Below are positions 1-11,804 of a DNA stretch of 64,000 nucleotides, piece after piece. The stretch covers positions 29,439,379 to 29,503,378 of the forward strand of contig CM032132.1 of assembly GCA_018894105.1 (NCBI GenBank). The letters are read 5' to 3'. The stretch's first letter is position 1. Each line of letters starts with the position of its first letter. The DNA comes from Jacaranda mimosifolia (Eukaryota > Streptophyta > Magnoliopsida > Lamiales > Bignoniaceae). Under the pieces are notes generated by a model that saw only the letters and a list, made by a program, of their open reading frames with translations, did not search any database and was not told the origin of the DNA. The position numbers and the translations under genes were made by a program.

Positions 1-21
1 ATCCAGCTTGTTGTAGTCTAT

Positions 22-591
22 TTATACCCGCCATCCATTTTGAGCATGAATGGGCACCAATTCGCCAACTGGGTTCTTAACTACCATTATGCCTATTTTC
101 TTTGGGACAACTTGAACTGGGCTTACCCATTTACTATCCAAAATTGGATAGATTACCCCTACATCTAGAAGTTTTAGAGCTTCCTTTTTCACTACTTCTA
201 TCATTGGAGGATTCAATTGATGTTGGGATTCCCTAAAAGGTTTGCAATCTTCCTCCAAGAATATCCTATGCATGCATATCGAAGGGCTTAATCCTTTTAT
301 GTCAGCAATGGTCCATCCAATAGCTTCCTTGTGGTCTTGAAGCACTTGAATCAACTTCTCCTCTTCCAAGATGCTGAGTTAATTGGAAATGATCACTGGT
401 AAAGTTACCTTTTCCCTCAAAAAGACATACTTCAAATGACTAAGTAGTGGTTTTAATTCCAATTGCGGCGCCCGTAGAATAGAAGAAAGAAGCTTAGTAT
501 GTGAAGGGGGTAATTCAATAAAAGAAATAATAGACTTAGCCAATTGTAATGATTCCAATTCGTGGACTATGCCTTCAAGGTTAGAATCCAT
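22..591 (-). pseudogene. Pre-RT linker and start of reverse transcriptase
   Basis: Two open stretches (379-591 and 22-369) belong together. The first has APQLELKPLLSHLKYVFL, the usual linker before RT. The second has HKEAIGWTIADIKGLSPS, then LNPPMIEVVKKEALKLLD and WVSPVQVVPKK, the N-terminal RT block of plant Ty3/gypsy elements. An in-frame TAA separates them near 376-378. A second TAA at 22-24 interrupts the NGWRV segment, which resumes in frame as IDYNKLD to the window edge. Catalytic YVDD lies beyond the window. Confidence 0.86.
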
Positions 592-612
592 GGCAAGCCC
601 CTCCTCATGCTT

Positions 613-1194
613 CTATAATTCTTCTGTGTTGAGACTTTTACAAAGTGCAACTTTCAACTTATCATCATTATTCATATCAAAGGTTTTGTGAGCCAAAGAA
701 TCAATAATATCCACAACAAAAACACAAGACTCATCATTAGGATATTTCATGGCATCATAGATGTTGAATTTAATCACATTACCATCAAACTTCATAGTGA
801 GAGTACCATCATGTATATCAATCTTCGTCCTAGAAGTTCTAAGAAAAGGTCTTCCCAACAATATTTGCGATGAATTAGGAGAGTCATCTTCAGACATGTT
901 AAGAACATAAAAATCAACAGGAAAAATTAATTCATTAACTTTTACCAACATATCTTCTTGAGCTCCCTCTAGATAAACAACAGACCTATCAACAAGTTGA
1001 ATAACTACTCTTATTTCTTTCAAGGGACCAACATTCAAAGAAGAGTAGAAAGGCAAAGGCATGACATTAATTGAAGCACCCAAATAGCACATAGCCTTTT
1101 CAATTCCAACATTGCCTATTTTGCAAGGAATAGCAAACATACCTGGGTCCTTGCATTTGGGGGGGCAATTTCCTTTATAGCACTGTTGAAACAT
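613..1194 (-). pseudogene. Retropepsin-like protease, catalytic Asp lost
   Basis: A 193-residue stretch begins with PPKCKDPGMFAIPCKIGN and continues into the protease core, including the ILLGRPFLRTSRTKIDIHDG segment. The enzyme normally cuts the gag-pol polyprotein, and its active site is a DLGAS motif. Here the motif reads YLGASINVMP: the codon at 1084-1086 is TAT, so the catalytic aspartate is a tyrosine. The rest of the fold signature is well kept, which suggests that the change came after normal selection had ended. Confidence 0.85.
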
Positions 1195-1486
1195 TTTCCC
1201 CTATACTTATTCTTTCATCACCCTTTAATTTTCTCTTGTTTGTACATAATTTAAGAAATTTGGCATACCGAGGTATTTGCTTGATTGCATCAAGTAATGG
1301 AATATTTACCTCGACCTTGTGAAAAGTTTCAGGAATCTCTTTTTCCTCTTCATACTTTTTGGATTTAGCAAATCTTTCGGGAAAAGGTGGGAGTACAACC
1401 AATGTACTTTTCACTTTACTGCTGGGCTCATACGAGTGTTCAATCAAATCTTGGGGGATAACAATCTCTCTTTCCACTTCTTCCAC
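1175..1486 (-). pseudogene. Gag-protease linker of Athila/Tat-type element
   Basis: The 103-residue stretch contains PPFPERFAKSKK and FHKVEVNIPLLDAIKQIPRY, followed by KLCTNKRKLKG. This is the conserved segment just upstream of the protease in plant Athila/Tat polyproteins. It ends at a stop near 1175 while the protease frame resumes in another frame that overlaps it (613-1194), so a frameshift separates them. Confidence 0.78.
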
Positions 1487-1798
1487 AATGGTGTTCTCTT
1501 ACGCCTTCTTGCCAGGTTCCTTCAATTCCTTAACACTCCTTAAAGTAATTGTGCTAGCATTCTGCTTGGGGTTGATAATTGCCTGAGATGGTAGTTTCCC
1601 TTGGGATTCTATCTTACTCACTGAGGTGGCTAATTGACTCATCTAATTCTCCAGGTTCTGAATGCTAGCTCGCATTTCCTATTGAAATTGTTGAGTGTTA
1701 GCCGCAAGTGATTTAACAATTTCTTCAAGAGACATACATGTATTTGAAGAGGATGGCTGCTGTAGAGGGGGTGGGTTTTGTTGGAAGTGTTGACAGTT

Positions 1799-2020
1799 CT
1801 ACGATCTCCCTCCATCATTGAAATTTGGATGATCTCTCCATCCTGGGTTGTAGGTGTTTGAGTAGGGATCGTACTTTCTTTGCGGTTGTCCAGGAAATCT
1901 TACTACTGCATTAGTTTGTTTGCAAGAATCTTCTTGGAGTGTAAGACACATATCCATAGGATGACCAACATTAGCACAAATTCCACAAGCTTTAACTTGT
2001 TGCGTATTTCCTACAACCAA
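1799..2020 (-). pseudogene. Gag nucleocapsid zinc knuckle segment
   Basis: A 73-residue segment contains CGICANVGHPMDMC, a CX2CX4HX4C zinc knuckle that binds RNA in the nucleocapsid. It is followed by KYDPYSNTYNPGWRDHPNF, a signature of plant Athila/Tat gag proteins. It is separated from the capsid part by frame breaks. All four metal ligands are present. Confidence 0.82.
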
Positions 2021-2288
2021 CTGTTGAACAAGAGAAGTTAAGGTAGAAATCTGACACTCAAGAGACGAATTACTTACCTCACTAACCCTTCTAGGAAGGT
2101 CCCAAGAATATCCAAATTGTTAGGAGTTGGCAGCCATTATAGAGATTAATTTTCTAGCTTCACTTGGAGTATTATTTACTAAGGCTGCTTGACTTGTTGC
2201 ATCCATCATCCTCCTTTCAATTGGTAGAAGTCCTTCATAAAAGCACTGAATGAGGAGTCGCTCAGTAATACCATGTTGTGGGTAGCTT

Positions 2289-2708
2289 TCACAAGTGCAA
2301 GCTTTTTAAACCTTTCCCACTATTCATAAAGATTCTCTGTGTCTCTCTGTCATATCCCGCTGAACTCTTTTCTGATGCTAGTAACGCGTGAAGCAGGGAA
2401 AAACTTAGCAAGAAATAATCTTGCCATTTTAGTCCATGAGTGACAAAACTAGGAGATATGTAAAACAACCAATCCTTAGCTTTGTCTGCTAAGAAAAATA
2501 GAAAAGCACGTAACTTGACTTGATCTTCGGATACCCCTTGGGGTTTCATAGTCAAGCACACAATATAAAGTGCCTTTAAATGCTTGTGGGGATCTCTATT
2601 CTCCAAACTGTGAAAAATAGGTGATAGATGGATCAACCTAGATTTTAACTCAAATGGTGTTTCCAACTTTTGATATTCAATGCAAAGTGGTTGTTGAGTC
2701 AAATACAA
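2289..2708 (-). pseudogene. Gag capsid fragment of Athila/Tat-type element
   Basis: A 139-residue open stretch matches the retrotransposon gag domain. It includes the FELKSRLIHL segment near residue 18, the DPHKHLKALY segment, and AFLFFLADKAKDWLFY, the usual gag core. Gag packages the element RNA. Downstream residues after about 115 diverge from the expected pattern (DRETQRIFMNSGKG), so the frame is probably shifted there. It lies between the primer site and the zinc-knuckle segment, in the right order for a gypsy element. Confidence 0.8.
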
Positions 2709-2947
2709 TTTAGCTAACCCCCTTAAAGTTCTTTCACGAACTATTATTTCCTCTTATTTTGAATCACTATAATTTATTAAGCTGGATGTATCTAGATCAA
2801 GATCCGAATGTGATGATTTGTTTTCCTTTTACAATCTAGTCTCCTTCCGCAATCTACAACAAGTCTTCTCAATCTTAGGATCGTATTGAAGTTCACCTGT
2901 ACGAAAAGATCGGGGCATTAAAAAGAAACAAAATTATTTGACACCAA

Positions 2948-2965
2948 TCCCCAGCAATGGCACCA
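2948..2965 (-). promoter_or_regulatory. Primer binding site (tRNA-Asp type)
   Basis: The minus strand reads TGGTGCCATTGCTGGGGA directly inside the LTR. This is the plant Athila/Tat primer site complementary to the 3' end of tRNA-Asp, with three differences from the usual TGGCGCCGTTGCCGGGGA, all C-to-T or G-to-A changes as expected from methylation-linked decay. Confidence 0.82.
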
Positions 2966-2970
2966 AAATT

Positions 2971-4239
2971 TGATGGGTATCAAATCCAACAAAAGCGAAT
3001 TCCTACACTAAAGATATCATTTGTAAATAGTGATGAGTAGGGCTGTATTCCACAAGGACTGGTAAATTTTATTTCTTTCAAGTTTACAAAATAAAATAAA
3101 TTAGAAGGGGGATTTTTATGAAAACGAAGACCTAGAATCTTAGAAGTAAATAAATCACAAATAAAAATAAAGAATCAATAAGAATGAAAACTAGCCTAAG
3201 GTAAAAATCTCAGTTTGGTTCTTAGATTTGTTCATTGATGTAAAGATTAGTTCCTCTTTTCTTGAATAGACGGGTTATAGTTACTCGAACACCCTAATCA
3301 CTAATCTCTCCTTAATAAGAGAAGCTCATTAGTTATTCCTCTTGCCAATAAATAACCCTAAAGAAGCGCTCCTAAGATTTAATTTACCAATAGCACTAAA
3401 AACAAGAGACACCCAGCCATAGCAAACAAACACACACAAGCAGGGTTCATTTAGACTAGATTATTTATCCACATAACATAAATCATTCATGTGGTCACCA
3501 CACATAACTATGTTATTTCCCACAAATATTAGAACAATTAAACAATTACAAATTTAATGTTCTAATTGACATGGCAATTGTTCTAAGCTATCAAATTTGG
3601 GCCCTAAATTCAATGAACCTGAATAATCGTAATGAAAAGGAAAGATAAATAAATACTTAAGGAATAAGGAAAATAAATTAAATCATTTAGATCTCACAAA
3701 TACTGAAGAACCAAAACTTCAATAGTCCCTTAGGCTAGAAGAAGAGCTTAGCAACTCATGTTTGAGAGAAAAAGCGCAAGAAAAATAAAATATGCTGAAT
3801 GAAAAGATCCCCCAAAAACAAATTCGTATGGAAGAAACCTAGTTCTCTATAAATAGCCTACTCCTAATGCAATTGGGAAACTAATAAAAGTCCTATTAGA
3901 ATAGAAAAACTCAAATTATCCTAATTAAAGAAATAAAAATTAAAATATTCTAAATATATACAACTGCTAAAATAGATTGAATGCTTCCAATTTAAATTTA
4001 CATAATAGTCTTGGGAAGCAAAACACACTCAAATTATTTCCTTCTTCCATTCCTCATTTCCTCGGGAATACAATCTTTGCTCCAACATGTTTAATGCTCA
4101 ATTTTCAAATGCATAAGCTCAAATCTTCAATTTGCTTCACAAAATATAAAATGAAAGTTAAAACCCAACAATCAAGCATTTTTACTATTAATCACAAGGG
4201 AAAATTATATGAATAAAAAGACGAAAACGCAACTTAACA
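2971..4239 (-). repeat. 5' LTR of the Athila/Tat-type element
   Basis: On the plus strand the segment opens with TGATGGGTATC and a candidate end is CGCAACTTAACA, giving TG...CA termini and about 1.27 kb. The inner edge is well fixed because the primer binding site follows after a 5-bp spacer (2966-2970). The outer edge at 4239 is inferred only from the terminal CA, since the partner LTR is not in the window. Confidence 0.6.
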
Positions 4240-6098
4240 TAGATGTGAGAAGGTTGTACTCTTCCCAGTTCGTATCTAATAATAGTCTATGTAATATAGT
4301 GCATATATGGAGAAGATCAACAACAATATGAAACTACAATTGACAATTGGTTACCTCAAATCGATGCAAGGCACATTCTCCTTTCTTTTTTTTTTCCCCT
4401 TCTTCTCAAGCATGTTGGCCACATAAGTAGCTCTACAATTCCATCCGTCTTACTTCTCAGACACCATATTTTCCACATTTTCTATGTACAATTAACATGA
4501 ATCATAATATAGCTGAGAGATTTGATTAATTCTTATGATGAATGGGCAACTTTCACCATGGATTAGAACTTGAAAAGAATGATGCTAACATTTTTTGGCA
4601 ATATATGCAGTCTAAACAACTACCCATCAAGATATTATTCATAGGCTATAATCAAATTACAAGAAATAAAAGTTCGAGCTAAGTTCTCTCTATTAATAAG
4701 TAAGCAACAAGTTCCACTCCTTAAAAGTTCTTTCATTTGTTATTTGTTCGATACACATTCAGGGTACTGATAACTCTTAACAAGCTTTTTAATAGTTATA
4801 TATCTAGAAGACAACAACATGTATGAAATTAAAAACTTGTATTATTATAACTTCCATTTTCATATCTTCCAAGGTGGAAGCAAATTGCAATGTCATACCT
4901 ACTTGTTAAATGTTATCCAAAAAATGAAATAGCAAGTACAGAAACATCATATCATTTCACCCAAAAGAATCTATGTACAACTCCAGACTTATTAAGCACT
5001 AAGATTATGAGAGTAATTTTCACATAAAAATAATTTGAAAGCCGTTAAGAAACTTGCTAAATTCTTATATTCCACTTTTTATTGACAAGTAATTTTAAAA
5101 ATTCCACCTACACTGTTACCAAGTTATGAACGTGTAAATGAACAAGAGTTTTCGTTACTTTTTTCAAGAATAATATACAATATTAGCATTTATAATGTGC
5201 CAAAGAATGAGACTATAACTATATTGAATTGAGAAGTTCATAAAATATTATTAAAATGACAATCAAAGAACCTTCAATAAGACCTTCCCTCACATACTAT
5301 GGTAAGCTTTAAAATATTAAAAATAATACATTTATCCACTAAAAGATTCCTTAGTTCCTATTAAACTTTAACACCATTAATAAAACTTATTCTTAAAACA
5401 TCCCCTTTCAGTCTTCCTCATTAACAACCATCCCCAAGCCCATGCTCATTAACACTCAAAAATATGGGGGGAATAGTATAACGGATTATGAAGTTTCAAT
5501 GCTATAGAAGAAGTAAATGTTAAGATTTGGCCCGTTATGAAGAAGGAAAAATATATTTATAGATCTTATAACAAATGTCATCTTAAATTAGTTGTATTTC
5601 AACCATTTATATACAATTGAATTGTATTAATTACTTCTCATTAGAAACAAATTGAAATTGAACTTAGTTACAACAACTAATACTTCCATTTACCAAAGTC
5701 AACCAATAACATTCTACAAGTATCTGTGGTCAACATTGGCATGCATTAAGTAAACTTTTTAGCATATTCAAATAGTTTGGTTAGATAATATGTTGTAATA
5801 GAACTATCAAAAAATTTCAATTCCCAGTCTTTGTAAACACTCTTATATCATCTATAGCCAAATGAAACTAAAAAGACTTGGAGAAAATATCAAACACCTT
5901 ATCCTCAATGATGTCTAAATATCAAATATCATCTTCAAACGAGATACATAATAAAATGCTTGGTAATTTACACTATCGAAATAAAAACATTTTTCTATTA
6001 CCCAGACTTTATAGGAGTTCTTGGATTGGGGTGACATTTTTATATATCATAGCTAGAACATTTCCAAGCAACAAACCAACTGCAACCTACACATATAC
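4240..6098. other. AT-rich interval, nothing recognised
   Basis: No open frame of recognisable family, no RNA gene and no paired repeat was found here. Short open frames on either strand have no familiar motifs. I looked here for further exons of the alkenal reductase whose first exon lies at 14818-15033 and did not find any. Confidence 0.5.
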
Positions 6099-8842
6099 TA
6101 TGGTGCCCCACTCAGGATAACCCCTAAGCTAAGATGCCACCAAATTCAGACTTAAATCATAACATACAAAATAATTGATAGGCCCATAAAATCAACAAGT
6201 CTCAAAGATAGCAACAAACTTCAACTTAAAACAAAATACTACAAGGGTGCTATATTTACATGCCATAAGCCTTCCAATAACATTCAACACATCAACAATC
6301 TCAATTCTAGGCTACAATTAAGTACAAGCCCAAAGCGTCATATGATGAAACAAAATATATACATGCCATAGATCTTAGATTCAAACTTAACATATCACAA
6401 CATCTCTAAGTCAAAGCTTAACAATTAGGTGAACCTATGTACACATATAATCACCTAATCTATTACAAAATAGATCCTCCAAGCCAAGCTATAAGCTAAT
6501 GTCCTTCACTTAATCCTACTTGGAAAAATAAAGAATAACAGAAAAGGTAAATCCCAAGGACTTAGTGAGAGGAAGTATAACAAGCAATCAAAAGAATCTG
6601 TCGAAAAAACAGTAATTCAACAGAATATCAACTGGCATGATATTACAATTAGAATACAAATGTGCCAAATCATAACAATATCAGATGAAGCAAATGGATA
6701 TCCCTCTGTCCTTATTGCCCCCTAAACAAAGTACGGTCAGAACAAAGCAAATCCAAGCACAATATGCAATTCAATTAAACCTAAAGCATAGCATGCATAT
6801 CAGATTCTTAGCATCCCTCCATAGCAGTATCGTAATCCAAGCATGACAGCTCGACAATAACAGCAATTCAAGCATGACAGCTTAGTATAGGCACTCAGCC
6901 AAATAGTTTCCCTATATATGCATCTATTGAAACAACCAATGACCAATTTGCCAATAAGGCCACACATATGCTGTACAGAATAAAATCAAGTATGTAGACA
7001 AGGCAAAACAAATAATAACATAGAATGATTCAAATATGCCAACAAGGCAAATTAAATGATATACAAAATGATGCAACTTTAATGAAAAGGCCGTGAGTTG
7101 GACTGGATAATAAAAGATAAGCGATGAATGTTCTTGGTGCTAGAACGAATACAATAAATTTTAACAGAAGCAATCAAATAATTCAGTTAATTAAAGAAGT
7201 CCAAGTAAATCAGGAAACAATCACTTCCTAGAAGAATATATAGGTGAGCACCTCAACTCGACAAAGATGCTATTATGTCTTATGGTCCTGGAGATTCTAG
7301 ATCCTCGTTACCTATTTCATTCAAAACGTCATATGAATATCGATGCTACAATATAACACTTACCAATAACAATTATAGTAAATCACATATTTTAAATACT
7401 CTAACCCACTTATTTCTCGATTGTCGTTCTATCTTGTCTTTCATTAGAGTATTTAGCTATACGTTGCTTTTCTTCAATCACTTAGTTTGTGTCACCAGTT
7501 TTGCTATGCATCTAGCCCGTTTAGGCAATCAGAGGTTTTACCTCAAACTTAATTTACCATTTATTTTCTTAAGGATGCAGGTTTGGTGAAATCTCATCGA
7601 TTAATATTTTATCGATTCCGGGGCTAGTACTTACTTTCATTATTAATAATTAATATTCATGATCCATAACTAATTAAATTTAGCCTACATTCATTTTAAC
7701 ATGTGTATTCAAAATATTCAAATCATGTTATCGTTTCACAATTCCAACTTCTCAAGTGCATCAATTAGCTCAGTTAACAATTATTAGTCTTTTAATATCA
7801 AATCTGGGTCTATACATCACTTACAATCGAATTCTTATTCAATCTTTTCAGTCCACAATAACAATTTTAATCCAATTAACCCAAATTTACATAAGAAATT
7901 AGCTTCATGTTCTAATTAAATTAAATCAGGAATCAAATTAATCGATTAATTAAGAATTTACCAAATTGACCAAGTTCAAGGCCAATCTACCGTTTGAAAC
8001 CAGTTGCATGCGTTTGGATCATCTTCCCGAAGATTCTGACTAAAAGTTACCAGACCGCTGCTGCCATGCGTCGTTGCTGAAAATGGAAGTTGACTGAACT
8101 AAAATGTTCACCCTGCTATGCTGAGCAAAACCCCTAAGTTAATTTTGTGATTGGACATCATTTGGCCAGTCAATTTGGCCGAGATTTCCATGGCACCACC
8201 ACCACCACCACCACCACTGCTTTATATTTTCTTCAATTTCGTCGCCATCAGTGGCCAAATCTAGAAATTAAAGCTACCATGTTGCTTCTTGAGCTAGACT
8301 CGTCAAAACCTAGCTCTTAATCACTACAAAAAGCCTCAGGAACAATGAGACCTGCCACCATGTTTCTCTTAGGTGTACTTGGTACCGGCATGTTCTCGGA
8401 GCTGAGAGGAAGAAGAGGATGGTGGGTTTACTTTCAAGTTTTACCAGCACTAGAGGAAGGTCGCCAGAGGGGATGAAGGCGGGTTGCATGCGGTGAATTA
8501 GAATAAATGGAGGGTTGATTTGATATTTAAAGAACAAATTTTCATAATCACATATTGAACCACAAAAGTTTGCCTCAGTTTACAATTGGGTCCTTGAGTT
8601 CTCTTAGTACCTCACACTGACCCCAAAATTCTTTTCCCCAACTTCAATTAAGTTCTCAAACTAATTAGTGCACTATATTGACCCAATTGACCAAATTTAA
8701 TTACAAATCGAACCCCAAAACTTATAAAATTCTAGCAATTAGGTCCTCTTTATTTATATTTCGTACCTCACAATTTTTGTCCAATTAATATTTTGATTTT
8801 TAAAATATTATTTTCTAAAATGCTAAATTTAGGAGTATTACA
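6099..8842 (-). repeat. 3' LTR of LARD-like element
   Basis: This 2.74 kb copy aligns along its length with 11805-14590: the left edges share TGGTGCCCCACT and the right edges share GCTAAATTTAGGAGT. It has a (CAC)n run at 8194-8217 that the other copy lacks. It includes a block near 8030-8480 of higher GC content with short open frames on both strands that look accidental. LTRs supply promoter and polyadenylation signals. Confidence 0.85.
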
Positions 8843-11804
8843 ATCTCGCCATCTTAAAGGGATCTGGTCCCTAGATTCTAATCTTCAACTTGAAGACTTT
8901 AATTAATACTGGCATATATATGGGTCTTACTCCAAGGTTGCCTCGATTAATTGCTGACTCATCCCATTGTCACAATAAACATCATCAAATCCCTAGTGAT
9001 GTTCATCCCTCTAAGATATTAAGAATCTCCCATTTATGATTCTTTCCAACATATCCATTTTTTTTTTACCAAGGCATGTGGTGTCATCCTATATTTCTAG
9101 GATTGACTACTAACCCTATAATTCATGGTTCTATTATCCATCATCACTTAAAGTTTCCCTTGATCTCAAGGAAATTAAACTATCCCGAAAAGGAGTTTTA
9201 AACCTTTAGTGATTCCATAATATCATGATGTGCTTAGTACTTGTTTCTATTAGGTAATCCTTATGCACACAATCACATGTCATTTCAGTACTTAAAAGGT
9301 TCTTTAAGGGATCACAAAACCACTACAACAACAAACGGCTACTGATACCACTAGTTCATATTTACAGGATATCTACATTAATGAACAGCCAAATTCAAAC
9401 TTGAAATACTTTTTTTTTTTTTATGTGACAAGTCATACATTTCTATGTAGCTAGCTACAGGCTCAGAAAGACGTTACATACTAGATACAGTCACAAACAA
9501 TCCATCTGTTGCTCCTTGGGTTTTACTGAGAGAGTCAAAAATATGTGGGATCAAACTCTAGAAACCCAGAGTGTTGTCAATCTTAGATTGACCCAAATCA
9601 TACGTACCAGTGCATTCACAATCTGCAAGAATTTCTCTTTTTCCATTCTTAAATGATATCTTTGTTTCATTAAAGCAATCGCTATTCTTGTCATTCTTTA
9701 ATTCAAACCTTTATGTTTTACTTATCTAATCCCTTCAATGATTGGGGGGGTAAAACTCTAGAAATTCCTCGAGTCCATTCTTCATATGGTTTCTGTTATA
9801 CTCCCAACAGTACTGACCTAATTCGCTTATCAGTAAGGTTATATAGTCCGTCCTCCTACTGCAATAAGTTTTATGCCACAAGTTTTGCTATTTTTTTATC
9901 TACTGGCAAGGAATAATAAGGTCAAATGTCATCTTCTGCTCTTTCCATGAGATATTTCTAATTCAAGCATCCCCGTTATAGTTTTCAAGCATGTTAGTTT
10001 CATTGATTGATGACCATTGCTATGCTTTAGATAATATATGATCACTTTCACATTTTTAGGATGCTCTGGCAATGTTGTACCCTGTCCTATCGTGATTCGT
10101 CACCTATCAGACTAGCTCAGGTTTGATTTAGCCGAGATCTTTTAGAACTCATATTAATTAGAATTTATGATATGCAAGATACAATTTTATTTATATGTAC
10201 GATTCACGTGCAATACTATCATCGTACATATAAATTAGTACTTAGTAGTTCTTAAGTATTTTTAAACTGTCAATCGACCTAGCTAACATTTGATTGATAA
10301 AGGTAAAACTCACTAAATCTAATATGTCATTGTTATATCTAAACGTTCATCATATTCAACTTACTGAGCTAAACTAGCCATTCGTATGCATATATGCACG
10401 CCTTGACCATTTCTTTGATTGGCATGCCTCATGATTCTTCGATTTCCCTTGTCAATGCTAGGGTGCACATTCCCAATTCAAGTATTGGTTCCATTCTCAA
10501 TCACACCTTCTATATCTTCAAATTAGGGTATTGCGTTTCATTATGACACTAATCTATATCCTCTATCCCGTTATATTTTTCCAACTCTTGTTTAGTTGAT
10601 TCTTCATAACTCAATTGTCATCGACAATCATTCCCTATACAATTACATCGTTTAAGTGACACTACACAAATTCATCAAATATTAACCTATCCATATGACC
10701 TTTTAAATCATCAAATGCAACTTTGTTTAGGAGAATCCTCAACTTATAAATCTAAAATCTCACAAAACACGTCTAAATGTGAAATATTTCTTCAAATTTC
10801 ACCTTTTTGAAATTCAAAGAGTCCCATGCTTGACATCCCTAGGTTACTAGATCATACACTAGTCGTCCTGGGAACATATCTTTTCACCTTTATTTGTTTT
10901 CTTAATTTCCATAGCATATGGTCTCAATTTCCTATCATCATATCCCTTGTTAATATAAACAAACCATTTACATTTCGATTGTATACACAATTCAAACATC
11001 TCTCATCCCTAATAATCATGCATTTCCCAAAGGTACCCTTTCATGAAATAACCCTTTTCCTGTGCATTTATACAATCTAATTCTCATTTGTAAATACGTG
11101 ACAGGGATTTGTTTATTCTAAGGTAATCATTATACGACACTATATATCTTCCCAGAATAATCCTCCACTCATCAAATACAACTACCACATTTATTGCTTG
11201 CACAATATTGAATTTCAGAGTAACTCTTTCCATAGTAATTACAATTTTTCCCAATATGGTCATCCGTTCATCAAATTCAACTTTAATAGATATTTCTCTC
11301 ATAACGCCATAATTCCAAACATTATTTTCCTTACCAATAACCATAAGTCTATATGCCTGACATACCAGGAGTAAGAGATTATACATTGGTTGGCCACCCT
11401 AGTCATAACCGTTTACTTCCTTAATGTCGAGCCTTATCCCAAGGGTTCAGATCCTATTTGATTCCACATTCACTTCTGCAATCAAATCTCGTATTTTCCT
11501 GCTTAAAATTTCACATTCTAAGAATCATATCCTGTCATAACTCAAGTGTTCTTTAACTCAAGTATACACATCCCAGACATTCCCAACGTCAAGTTAAGTC
11601 TTTATTAACCAAGAATTTCATAATCCGCAAATCATATCCTAAGATCATATCCTAGTACAGCTCAGCTTTTCCTTAACTCGAGTGTTTACATCCTAATTGA
11701 TTCCTAATTCAAATTTAATCCTTAGGAAATACATCGATTTTGGTTACAAAAATCATTTCGATGTTAATCTATGTCATCGAAAACCTAGGCTCTAATACCA
11801 CCTC
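8843..11804 (-). other. Non-coding interior of LARD-like element
   Basis: Three kilobases without any recognisable gag, protease, RT, RNase H or integrase motif on either strand. A purine-rich stretch next to the 3' LTR (minus strand AAGATGGCGAGAT, about 8843-8855) is in polypurine-tract position. The longest minus-strand open frame here (11084-11386, 100 residues) resembles no family I know. The interior may be conserved non-coding sequence typical of LARDs, or a wholly replaced coding region. Confidence 0.65.
11788..11800 (-). promoter_or_regulatory. Primer binding site (initiator tRNA-Met type)
   Basis: The minus strand reads TGGTATTAGAGCC four bases inside the LTR edge. The standard plant tRNA-iMet site is TGGTATCAGAGCC, so there is one C-to-T change. 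The same site occurs unmutated in the element at 53619-61962. Confidence 0.82.

Larger units (their letters stand above)
1..4239 (-). mobile_element. Ty3/gypsy retrotransposon, Athila/Tat type, 5' part only
   Basis: Read on the minus strand, the order is LTR (2971-4239), tRNA-Asp-type primer binding site, gag with a zinc knuckle, aspartic protease and the start of reverse transcriptase, which runs off the left edge of the window. Wording of gag, protease and the pre-RT region fits the plant Athila/Tat branch of Ty3/gypsy. The reading frame is broken by several stops and frameshifts, so it is a dead copy. RNase H, integrase and the second LTR would lie outside the window. Confidence 0.88.

Noticed and set aside
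8160..8537. Short frames in the LARD LTR with a (CAC)n run
   Set aside because: Frames differ between the two LTR copies and the (CAC)n run is in one copy only.
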